The position numbers were made by a program, and so were the translations under genes. DNA of 64,000 bases from Phialocephala subalpina (Eukaryota > Ascomycota > Leotiomycetes > Helotiales > Mollisiaceae), in the NCBI GenBank assembly GCA_900073065.1, contig FJOG01000014.1, positions 1,228,803 through 1,292,802 on the forward strand, written 5' to 3'. Below, in pieces: positions 53,849-64,000 of the stretch. Below the pieces are notes generated by a model. It worked only from the letters and a program-made list of their open reading frames with translations, ran no database searches and was not told the DNA's origin. Position 1 is the first letter of the stretch. Each line of letters starts with the position of its first letter.

Positions 53849-55905
53849 AAGGGAGGAGGGTGTGTTGGGAAAGAGTGAGGTATGCCGAGGAAGGTGATTG
53901 GCGAGATGATACCATCGCCAGATCGCAGTGCCGCAAAAGCTATCAAACAAGAACACACAAGCCACTCAAAAATACACGCGAAATGTTCACTAGCTGCAGC
54001 TGCCGAGTTTGGGTACTCTGTACTCTCTCTAGGTGAAGAGACCCATGCATCAGTCCTAGGGCGAGGGTGTGTCGAAGCGGTTCGAGGTTGTGGTTGGCGT
54101 TCTGAGAAGAAGCAGTTGGAAGTCTCACACCGCAATGATTGAACGTCGCAGAGTACCTCTGATCCTTCCGTAGTGAAGAGCTAAAGGATTTGGAACTTTC
54201 TCGCTGCTAAAAGTTGTGAATGCGGCACAGGAAATGAACGGGCTGGCTTTGGAAGTACTCTGCAATGTGCGGGGGAAAACTACCTTCTTGGATCGCTCTG
54301 CCAGAGTAGTCTTCTCCTCAAGTCAATATTCGAACTTGAGACCAGAATCTGAGAGTCAATCCACGCAACTGGAAGACGAAAAGAAGTGCATGAAACTCGA
54401 TGCTCGAGCTCAACTCTGGACAATGCGTGAGGAAGGCCATTCTGTCGATATCGACGTATCATCCCTCATTTACTGAGGACGCATCAACTTCACCCAGAAG
54501 CAGAGCCGCGTTGAATGAATAATGAATCGCATCTGAGCATGACTTCGAATTTGGAGCACTCGAGATCCTCCGATATGGCATTTGCAGCTTGCAAGTGGTA
54601 TCAAGGAGAGATCGCTGTACATGAGAAAAACAACACTTAGTAGGGGTGTGAGAAGCAGCTGGCACCGGCCATGATGTTCGAGTCCTGGTTTGTAGCATTG
54701 ATATGTGGACAAAGTAACAATCACCAAAATCGAGTTTCGACGCGCTTCAACGGTTGATAACTTCAAAAGGAAAAGTCTCATATACAACATTCTTCCCATC
54801 TGGGGTACCGTAGCTACCCCAGACTTTCGGAGATTTACCAAGAACGCAACAAGATCTATCAACTGTCCAAACTGAGACATTGTTCTAGATCCCCGCCTCC
54901 CTCGGAAGCAACCCCAGCGAGCTCCTCCCCGGATTCAAAGCCTTTGCACAACTTTAGGCTCAGCAGTGAAGCTGCCCACATCTGCCAAGTCTGACAGATT
55001 CTCCCACCGTTTCGAAAATTTGTGTAAAATGCAGCCTCCGTCCTCGAACACGCTCCCGCAACGGATTGCCCAAAGAATGGCACCCACCTCCACAGTCCCA
55101 AGTACCCGGAGCAATCTCCGCTCTGTAGCTCCCTCGAAGTTGTCTTCTCGAATCCACGATTCGAAACCTCTGCATCCACGTCAGAGATCGCGAGACGCGC
55201 ACCGACGTCAACGGCGGAAGCAAGGGGACAATTGCCAGCCATGAGAATAAAGACTCGAGAACCACCACACTTGTGTGGCACCTCCGACACTGTCACTTGA
55301 CCACCTCATTTCACAATCCTCAATCTGGGATTGGCCGACCTGCGAAATGCAACAAACAATTAACCAAAGGTCTGGATCACAGCACTCAGCCAACGAAGAC
55401 CTGCGTCTCGTGGCACCTGACCTGCATGCATGCAGCCTTGAAGAATTCTGTCGTAAAACCCGCACACACCCAAGGTGATACACATGATCACAATATGACA
55501 GACAACCCATGTATGTTCGAACTTCTTCTCTCAATCTAATATTTGAGTCTGTGTTCTCTTCAGGACAACAGACCCGGGAGCGGTATCTATGTACAGAGAC
55601 TGGAAAAGGGACAGGATTGCTCCTCCAGTGTTCAAGACCAGCCGCCCGCCCCCTTAAACGTATATGATGTGGTATTATCGACCGCCTTTGTCCAAGTATC
55701 CCGTGTGAAACGCCTCGCAGGAAAAAGAATTCCGCGAAATTCGCAAGATGGAGTATCGAAAATCAGATAGCCGCCCGTGCCAAAGGAAAATATAGATGAA
55801 CCGCCACAGTGATGTGTATTGTGCAATGTATATCGAAATGCTAGATGATGTCGCTGTCAAAAGGAAATTCGAATGCGCCTTCGCTAGAAAATGCTGACGA
55901 GAAAA

Positions 55906-55940
55906 GCCGCCCTGCCGCCCTGCCGCCCTGCCGCCTGCCC
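55906..55940 (+). repeat. (GCCGCCCT)n microsatellite in the 3' flank of the Zn2Cys6 gene
   Basis: About three tandem copies of GCCGCCCT followed by a degenerate copy lie some 70 bp downstream of the stop of the minus-strand regulator gene. Confidence 0.85.
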
Positions 55941-56009
55941 ATGCAATATATACAAGCTGCTGCTACACGTAAATGATGGAGCTGCCATCCTTGCCAGTCA
56001 TGCTGACGT

Positions 56010-59000
56010 TTACTGATATGGTCCACTCATCGGGAGATCTCCGGCGCTAGAGCTATTGAAGCTGGACGTTGTAGGCGGTCCATCAACTTGAAGCAGATTT
56101 GCTTTCTGTCCGACATACTTCAAGAGCTTATAATCGATGGAGAGAGCTGACGTTGGAGTCGAGTTGAGATTCAGAAATTCCAATGTCTTGATAAGTAAGT
56201 CCTCAAGTTCATCCTTGTTGACAACTTCGAGAACAATCGAAGAGAGAATAGGATTCATGTATGCCGCCGAGAGGGTCAACATGTTACCCCATTGACTGTA
56301 CACGTGTCAGTATGTCTCTTTCTAATCAAAGGCCATTTATTACTCACGCATGTGCTGTCCCCCAAACGTTAGTTACAATCAAGCGGGTGGTTCCCGGATT
56401 GCCCAAGCCGTGAAAAGCTTTTGTGCTGTAGACCAGGGCTCTGATGCCGTTCCGTACAAACTCGAGAGTCTCAGGTCCAATCTGCTCCAAACGTGTGATG
56501 TTCTTGTCGAGTGCAGGAGCATCGATGTTTGCTTTGAAGTCGTGGGAGATTTGCTCTCCTTTCGAGGAACTATTCAGCTCTAGTATTTTCAACACAAGAT
56601 TTCGGTAAGTGATGACCTGGGCGCCATAGTACTTCGCGCGTAGTCGAGCGCCCAGTATGTCCGTCGCTGGCTCACCCTTGTCCGTCTCCCACACCATGTT
56701 TGGTGCATAAAAAGCAATTTGGTCAAGATTTATTTGACACGCTTTGATGGTTGGGAAGTGATCTTTTGGTGCTTTGATGACCACTTCGGGAAATTGATTG
56801 TCTGCGTACCGTTAGATGCCTTGAATAATGTCACTCATGCTGCGACTTACCTTCGCCGTCCGGTTTGTAGAACATATTATGCAGCTGATTGAGATGCTTT
56901 CGCAAGAACAACTGAGCTGTGTAGCTTTGGATGATCATGGGGTTAAACCCATCAATTTCAACAGCATATTGGAGGTTGGGACCTGGCATATCTTCTTCAT
57001 ATGTGAGAATGCCAGAGTGAGGACAAGGTAGTTCGGCGACGATATCGCTATCAATGTAAGTGACTTGCAGTTCATTGCAGAATCGATACCTACCTCTCGA
57101 GTTGCAGACATGTCCAAAATGCGAATAGAAGAGGATTGTCTTTCCCAGGCACAAAGGATGCGGTAGATTTCAGACGTTTGAATCGCTCGAGCTTGCTGCA
57201 AGAAGTTAGTATATTTTCACATCACCAGATCCAGGGCCTTACGGTCGCAGGATGACTTGAAGACTACGACATGCCGCAGCGATATAACCATGACTTTCCA
57301 TCACCCGCCCTAATTGACCATGGTATAAACCAGCCAGAATATTCGCATGAACGTGCTGAAGACTATTCCCAGCAAGTTGATTTCCAAGGACATCCGTCGC
57401 AAGAGCAAAATATGCCAAGCCCGGGATGACGTCTAAATTTTTGATCTTGTACGTAGACTTCGTTGTATAACCGCCTTCAAGAGATGTTCTACGACTTCGA
57501 GGATAGGCCTTGTTACCATCCTGAGGGGATCCCATCGCCATCGGCGTAGACAACGATGGCGAACTTTGAAGAGGTGATGATGGATGCCCGTTTTGAATGG
57601 TGGGAGAACCGCCAAATGGAGGGTCTTTCTCCTTCTCAAGATATTCAATCCGTCCTTTCCGTTGACTGATCTTTCCCAGAGCCATTACAAGCAGGACCAA
57701 CGCTGAACTGATCGATCTGTATGGATGCCCAGGCTTATGCTCCATTGTGAATGGATTTACGTCTGGGTAGTCGCCTGATGCTGGAGATCTTTTCCGCTTA
57801 TTCCCTGGGCTTTCGGGGTTTTTGTAATTGCTCCCTCCTGGGATAACATGCCCAGCAACTATTGACATCAACTGTCTAGGCTTTGCTTGACTCTCCGGAA
57901 TGGATTTTAGAAACTGCTCGACAAGTGCATTGAGATCTGCCGGAACCATGATTGGGTGCATGATATTGATGTTATCGTTGTAACTTTTCACCAGTTCCCA
58001 GACAGTCGCTTTGCTGAAATCAGGCATGCCTTCGGCACCTATTTCCCTCCCAGATATCTCTGGAATTGGATTCCCAGGATTGGCAGGTGGCGTTAGTCCT
58101 CCTAATTGGCCCCATTCTTCTCCAGCAGCGGGGGAAGAAACATTAGAAGGCGTGTCACCGGGAGTGCTGTCGGCATGATCGGTCAGAGGATCTCGGTCAT
58201 ATCCTGGAGGCGCATCATAACCCTCGCCTCTCCCAAACAGTCTGAGTAGCCCTCTTCGCTCTTCTTGAACAATAGGATACTTTTCGCCCCTTATTTTCCC
58301 AGATTTCAGAAGAGGTTTTACCATCTCAGCGATCGGTCCAACAAGAAGAAGTCGCGCAGCGCCTGTAGTGTGGTTTACGGGAATGGAAGGTGCTTTCGGA
58401 GGACCAGGATTGCTGGGTTCTTCTTCCTCTTCGGAAGCTTCTTCTCCAGGTCGAATGGGTTCAGGAGCCACATCTGGGGCTTTTTGCAGGCCGGAGGTTG
58501 ATGAATAAGGCGACTCGGTTGACGGCAGATGTTGCGATCCGGGAGTAACTGAAGGCCCACCATATCCCACAACGGGTATTCGATCACCGTCATCCCTTTC
58601 CCGCTTCATTGGAGGATCAGAGATTGGTAAATGCATCCGAGATCTCTGTATGTCAGCGACTTGCCCTTCTAACTGTCCCAATCTTTTCAAAATTTCCTCG
58701 ATCCCAGACTTTAATTGCATCTGGATCTCTACCATCTCTCCAGTAGTCTTGTCTTGCCTGTTCACATTAGCACGACGAACATCATAACATTGAAGGAACC
58801 TACTGTTTCGGAGGCGGATCCCGATATCGGCACTCGTTACCCTTTTCCTTACAGCTGGTACATGACGGTCTTCCTTCGTCGCATTTCGCCTTGAGAGTCC
58901 GACACATGTCGCATGCTTGAGCAGCCCTTTGCGCCTTCTTCCTAACATCAGGTTGTTGTCTTGGTGCCGGGTAAGAAATGGATGGGTACGGATTGGCTTC

Positions 59001-59573
59001 CCGTGGTGGGGGTAGCCCCGGCCCATAAGGATTGTTGTACGGTTCTGTAGCCGACATTGGACTTTGTGTGGGAGGATATGGGTTGGGCTGGGGCTGATAT
59101 GATGGTTGTTGTCTGGTGGGGTCGTATGGAGTAGGTAGATATGGTCGGCCACCGGCTTCGTGGTGAGGTGGTGGATGGTTTACATCGTGTCCGTTGCCTG
59201 TGGAAGGTGGTCTGTACGTCTGCGGTGGTGGCTCGTCTGACGGATCTCTCTTTATCATCGGTTCTGGTGGTCGAGGATAGCCTTGTGGTGGAGGAGGGGG
59301 ATGCCCATATGAATGCGACGGCCCCGAATTTGGCCTTCCTTGATGGTCGTATGGGGGGGGATGTTCAGGCGGACGACGGTCTAACGGGTGTTGAGGCTCT
59401 GGGGGGCGCGAGAAGGGGGAGTGGTGTGCCGAATATGAGGTAGGTTGGGTAGGTGGGGGAGGTAGTTGAGGAAGTTGTCTCGACTGAGAATTCTCTTGTG
59501 ACTGCCATGAGGTAGGAGAAGGCCCAACACCGAGCCGGGGTCGTTTATTTGACTCGGATCCAACGTCCATCAT
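56010..59573 (-). CDS. Zn2Cys6 fungal transcription factor with fungal-specific TF domain
   Basis: Six exons, 59573-58804, 58757-57243, 57195-57094, 57047-56851, 56801-56348 and 56295-56010, give 1107 aa with consistent phases; introns are 46-52 bp. Residues 1-210 are extremely Pro/Gln/Tyr-rich. The zinc cluster is at about 221-248: CDMCRTLKAKC and CTSCKEKGNEC (C-x2-C-x6-C-x6-C-x2-C-x6-C). The first intron interrupts the codon just after PPPK. A helical linker (EEILKRLGQLEGQVADIQRS) suggests a dimerisation coiled coil. The middle homology region includes YNDNINIMHPIMVPADLNAL, YIAAACRSLQVILRP and, across exon 3, FWTCLQLESDIVAELP. The C-terminal part has HFPTIKACQINLDQIAFYAP. It acts as a nuclear, DNA-binding regulator; its targets are unknown. 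It is divergent to a 4.4-kb region without a gene, which fits a long promoter. Confidence 0.95.
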
Positions 59574-62500
59574 AACTATTCACACAGACTCTCAAGCGTC
59601 CGCAGCAGTAGATGCCATGGACGGCAGTCGAGCGCAGCGGCGTCTTACAGGTTCTCTGCGGACACAAGATGGGCCTTCATCTAAGCCCGTGTGGTGGGAC
59701 AGACAGGGCTGACGTACTCCGAATGATCATGCAACGGTTGATAACTCGATTGGGTCTCGTAAATCTGGAGAAAGGCAAACTTCGATCAGCATTCTGACTG
59801 ACGAGACAGAGGAAGGAGAGTTGGGTTGAGGGACTCGACAGCGCCCTATCTGGGAGCGCCATGGAGCTTCCTCGCAGGGAATTACCTTTAGCTTAGGATT
59901 GCCTGCTGTTTAGGCTTAGACAGGGGATCTGCGAGGAGGCAGAGATTCCAGAATGATATGCAGAAGGATTGCGATACGCTAATACGTTATGCAAGCTTTT
60001 TGCTCGAGGCGGGCCGGAAGACTGCAAAAGCTCTGTTGCGGTGCGTTGCTATGCCTGCTTCCACCGGAAGTGAGGTGTGAGGTCAGAAGGTGGCCGCTGG
60101 CGTGCTAGAGATGGCCCTGTCGTTTGCCAAACGGGGGAGCGACTCAAAACTAACTTTGTGCGCCGCAGAGTGATAATCGCCTGGGCGGAACCAGAGCAGG
60201 GCAGGATGGATGGACCCGCAAGCTGTTCGGTACGTACTCCAGTCTCCAGCTGCGCGGCAGTAGTACTACTGTGGTAGTGGCAGGTCAACCCGAATGTAAA
60301 TAGCTGCAGAATGCGGTCAAGACTTGCACTCAAAGACTCCAGAGCGCAAGCACCCGTGCAGTCGTCGTCCGTCGAGACACAGGGGCCGTGATAAGCAGCT
60401 AAGCTCAGGGCCAGCCAGCCAGGGTAGGGCGAACGACGAGGGGATGTTAGGGACGAGCGAGTAAGGCGTGGTTGGGTAGCAATGAATTGCTCATCGCCAA
60501 AGGTGGGACACGCTGAGCGACGATGAGGAAGAGAAGTTCGTTCACACTAGTTCCCTCCCTACTTCTCTATCTCTACCGCACTCGCCGACGCAACGCGATG
60601 AGATACGGTACAGGAATCAGTGGGTATTCGTTCAAGCTCTGTGCGCCCTCGCAGGCCCGCACACCATTTCCCCTCCCTGCCCTTTGCCTTTGGATGATCC
60701 TGGCCTGTGGCGTGCAGGGCTCCACTGCTCACCGTCAAGCCAAGACTCCGTTACCCAGACCAGACCTGCCTTCACCGTCACGACTCACCAAATGAGAGTC
60801 GTGAATCGTTATGAAGCTCGTTGGAGGTCCCGTTCACCCCGGCGGCCCATCCCCTCTTCTGCTTTAGCTCTGGCTGGGCGGATACGACAACGGCTTATCG
60901 CCTTGGTCTGGCCCTTATCCACAGGACCCAGAAGGTTTGGAACTCGAACTCTATCGTGGTATCGTGGTTAAACGAAAATCCGCCTAGGACGGCAGAGCAA
61001 AAGTTAGTTTGGCCGTGTGAGTACGGTCACCACCCATCGCTCTAGGGTAGCCCTCAACGCTTCTAGTCAATAATTGGCAATACATGTCGAGGCTAACGGT
61101 ACTTCAAGGGCATCTGGCGCATTGAGGCTTGAACTGCTTTGCTATCCTTGGCTATCGTGTGGCTTCATTGGCTTCTTCCAGACGTCCACGCCCCGTTCTT
61201 TTCAGCAGTCTTCAGCAGCAGGGCAGGCCTCCCGGTCAGTACTTGAAGCCCAGTCTCCCGTTACCAAGGGCATGGGAGCTCGCCTTTGTTTTGAGTCCAT
61301 GAGCCGACGTTATGTACTAGGATCCAGGTCTGCTCAAAGAGGCTTGTGACGGTTAAAGCCTCATGCTCCGCGTGGGAAATGAAATATCATGGCACAGAGA
61401 ATCGACCTCGGAATTCTCATGCCCGTGACTGTGGGGCATGATGTTCAACCTGCTTTCCGTTTCCACTCTTCTGATCTTGCTTTCAAGAGGCTCAATGGCT
61501 CTTTAGACGGGCGAAGACGGCAGGTGAGACGACTCAGGACTATCACAAGAGTCAAGTCACCGTCGCCCAATTCCACTTTCATCGGAGAGGGACCAAAACG
61601 CTTTGAGCCGATACTATCACGATTCAGGCCTAGTGCAGTTGATGCGAATTCCTAGCCGAAGTATAAAGTGAGTGATCTGATAGGCTGAGTACCGTGGAGT
61701 GCGTCGGGTTTTTTGATGCGAAAATACATGTACGAATATCTCTCTAGAGGCGGCATAGGATTGGAACAGGGACGGGAATGGTACAGTAGTTCAAAGAACG
61801 ACTTTTACGCCGCTTCACACGTGTCGTGGACCCAGATCAGGGGCCGTGCAAGGATCACATGATATACTTCCGTTATCAAAATCCAAGCTCAGTGCATTTC
61901 TGCCGACACGCAAACATGTCTGGCTTAGTCTGGTACAAGCGCGGCTGGCGTCCGCCTGATTGAATCTTCCTCGCAGCTTGGCGCAGACTCTCTGAGTGTT
62001 TAATAGTAGACTGGTCATGTGTCTGGTGACGATGAGGGGAAATTCCAACGCGTCAGTTTTAGCTTTTGGCGCTGTTCCTCCGCCAATCACCAGTTTCTCG
62101 TTCCTGGCGCTATCCTGGAGAAGCATGGAAGCCCAGGATGACCCATCGAGGCGCGAGTCAGACTAGATGCTATTGGAGGTTAACCTCCTTAATCAGCGAA
62201 ACTTACTCGTAACTTACTCGTATACTACAGTAAAGGCCCCAAAATAAAACACACCATTTGCGCTCTGCTCGAGGCTCGAGCCTTGTGAGTTGTGATGGAG
62301 TTTAAAAAACTTCGCAACGCTATCAGTAGTCCTTTTCTCCGACACGCAAATCTTGGTGGGGCCAGTAATCCTGTCTCCTCACCGCTGCATTGTTGATGGA
62401 GTTACTTTCTTACAGGGCGCAACAATCGTTCATTTTATGTCTAAGCTTCTCGGATTCCTCTAAACTGGATCAAGTAACGACCAGAAGATTTTCAAGGTTT

Positions 62501-64000
62501 CATTGGTTAAAACCCCTTGTTCTCATCGAATATTCGAGAGCCGCACAGAGTTTAAAAAACTTCGCAACGCTATCAGTAGTCCTTTTCTCCGACACGCAAA
62601 TCTTGGTGGGGCCAGTAATCCTGTCTCCTCACCGCTGCATTGTTGATGGAGTTACTTTCTTACAGGGCGCAACAATCGTTCATTTTATGTCTAAGCTTCT
62701 CGGATTCCTCTAAACTGGATCAAGTAACGACCAGAAGATTTTCAAGGTTTCATTGGTTAAAACCCCTTGTTCTCATCGAATATTCGAGAGCCGCACAGAA
62801 GAACGAACCGCGCCAATCAATTCATCAGCTCCCACCAGTTTTTGTTCTGCCAAGGGCGGTGAGTGCACTTCTTACCCCCGGCACCTCCGTAGATCACAGT
62901 AATCCGTTTTGATGCCATTTTCGAGCAATCGCCGGGCAATACTGATCTTGATCCCAATCCACGGTAATCTCCTTTTTCTCCATAGCCCCCTGAGGCTTGA
63001 CTGTTCGAGCCTTTGATTTTTTTTTTCACTATAACTTTGAGAGTTTAGACCCAAAACGGTCGCCAGCGCCAGGAAAGGTGGTCCCCAAGAAGTTTCCCCG
63101 AGGCTGTACATAGTAAAATTCATCAACCCCTCACCGAAACTCAAATTATTACACTCATCCGACAAGTGCCCTTCTTCACCGCAAAGTTTAGCCTTGCTCC
63201 AAGCTCGAATGTCACGATGTGACCGCTCTTCCGCAAGCTGTCGATCATATCATGCGAGGAAGCTGCGACAAAGAGGATTTACGGGACACTCATCGACCTG
63301 GAAAAATTACGGAGGGTTCAGCCAGGCTGAGAACCATGGGCTATGCCCGTATCGTCAAGTGTCAACAATACTGTATGCTTGAGTGATGAATTGTTGCGTA
63401 CATCATCCAGTCGCGGTGGGAAGTTCCGAGAGACCTTTCAGGAAGTTGAAACTGAAGAGGGTTCGAGAGCCTGTTGTATCGGCGCCTTGGTCTGAGTTGC
63501 GACGCAATCATGCGCATGCAATGACAAGATGCAGATCATAAAAGTGAGGCGGCCGAGTTGACCATGTCGGGATATTAGGGCAAAGCTCTGGGAAGCGAAG
63601 CGGTGGGGCTGAAGTGGTGATCAATAACCCCTGCAAGGCAGAAGGAAATCAGGCCACTTTCCACTTCCCTTCAAGGAAATCCTTCCCAAATCCCCCGCCT
63701 CCAGGTTCCAGGAACTGCTCGAATCTCGATCTTGATTGTGAGCATGACCCAGCTTTCAGATGCTGGAAAATTCGACTTGTCACGTCGCACTACCCGTTCC
63801 TTTCCTCGGCCTCGATTCCCGAGCAGCATCGGCACGATCTGTTGATCCCAGAACACGGGTTCGGCAGCTCGCCTCTGGTGCATGCCGGCTTCACGATTGC
63901 CTTGCATGAGTGGAAAGAATTCTCCGTTTTGGAAGACCCGTTCGTGAGATTCTGCAATTTCAATTCTGCGCACCTGACTTCGGCAGACTCTGTAGATCAT
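59574..64000. other. 4.4 kb without a recognisable gene, upstream of the Zn2Cys6 regulator
   Basis: It probably holds the promoter and leader of the regulator gene. Short open frames on both strands have no domain character. A minus-strand frame at 63671-64000 (109 codons, reaching the window edge) is too little to call. The third 250-bp duplication lies inside this region at about 62298-62799. Confidence 0.5.
62298..62799 (+). repeat. Perfect tandem duplication, period exactly 250 bp
   Basis: The segment from GAGTTTAAAAAACTTCGCAA (62298) is repeated at 62548 without visible mismatch. The second copy ends ...GAGAGCCGCACAGA at 62799. Because two or three bases are shared at the junction the exact borders are ambiguous, but the period is 250. 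No gene is affected. Confidence 0.97.

Larger units (their letters stand above)
50637..56009. other. 5.4 kb gene desert with repeat remnants
   Basis: No frame in this region gives a recognisable protein. It contains a tRNA-Ile-like fragment (about 51105-51230), an inverted repeat (53642-53848) and a GC-rich microsatellite (about 55906-55940). The composition is mixed and the stretch looks like accumulated repeat debris between two gene blocks. Confidence 0.55.

Noticed and set aside
62390..62912. Two overlapping plus-strand open frames with an identical start
   Set aside because: They are the same random frame read twice because of the 250-bp duplication.
63671..64000. Minus-strand open frame reaching the window edge
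   Set aside because: 109 codons without recognisable character; could be an exon of a gene beyond the window, but there is not enough to call it.
1..64000. CRISPR arrays or prokaryotic operons
   Set aside because: No spaced direct repeats of that type and the genes have spliceosomal introns; the DNA is eukaryotic.

Overview
The window looks like nuclear DNA of a filamentous ascomycete (Pezizomycotina). It has compact genes with GT-AG introns of about 46-60 bp. It carries typical filamentous-fungal families: a StuA/Asm1 APSES regulator, a CFEM GPI-type protein, a Zn2Cys6 regulator with a fungal-TF domain, and Clr5-like helices. A Leotiomycetes-like origin is my guess from general protein flavour only; no marker here proves it.

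Layout. Positions 1-280 (minus) hold the N-terminus of a StuA/Asm1-type developmental regulator, preceded by about 8 kb without a convincing gene. From 8.3 to 34.3 kb lies a dense housekeeping block: a BRCT-domain protein (+), a coiled-coil spindle-pole-body-like protein (+, frame broken), a PIG3-type quinone oxidoreductase (-), eIF3i (-) head to head with C1-tetrahydrofolate synthase (+), a small hypothetical gene (+), a membrane-anchored coiled-coil protein (+), a 2OG-Fe(II) oxygenase (-), a HAD phosphatase (-), an alpha/beta hydrolase (-), a secreted PLC-like phosphodiesterase (-), a cyclase-family enzyme with a lost C-terminus (-), an HTH + HD-hydrolase fusion (+) and a small F-box protein (+). 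From 36 to 48 kb the content is more accessory: a CFEM protein (+), a decayed cupin gene (-), a THEM6-like hotdog protein (-), a receptor-like Cys-rich membrane protein with a 1-nt frame break (+), a five-exon MFS transporter (+) and an uncertain hypothetical gene (+). From 48 to 50.6 kb there is a tandem trio of small SANT/Myb-like nuclear proteins: one intact and two broken. From 50.6 to 56 kb is a gene desert with a tRNA-Ile-derived fragment and an 82-bp-arm foldback element. Positions 56.0-59.6 kb (minus) encode a 1107-aa Zn2Cys6 regulator, followed by about 4.4 kb without a recognisable gene.

The most striking signal is three perfect tandem duplications at unrelated loci (11321-11820, 30181-30680, about 62298-62799), each with a period of exactly 250 bp. 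In both genic cases the reading frames suggest that the right-hand copy sits where unique coding sequence should be. This points to an assembly or gap-filling artefact rather than three independent biological duplications, and the two affected genes should not be read as natural pseudogenes until raw reads are checked.

The genes do not form one pathway. Functional links are limited to the divergent eIF3i / C1-THF synthase promoter, the divergent cyclase / HD-fusion promoter and the SANT-like paralog cluster. I did not find a convincing new multi-gene system. The most unusual single architecture is the HTH-HD fusion at 32223-33446.
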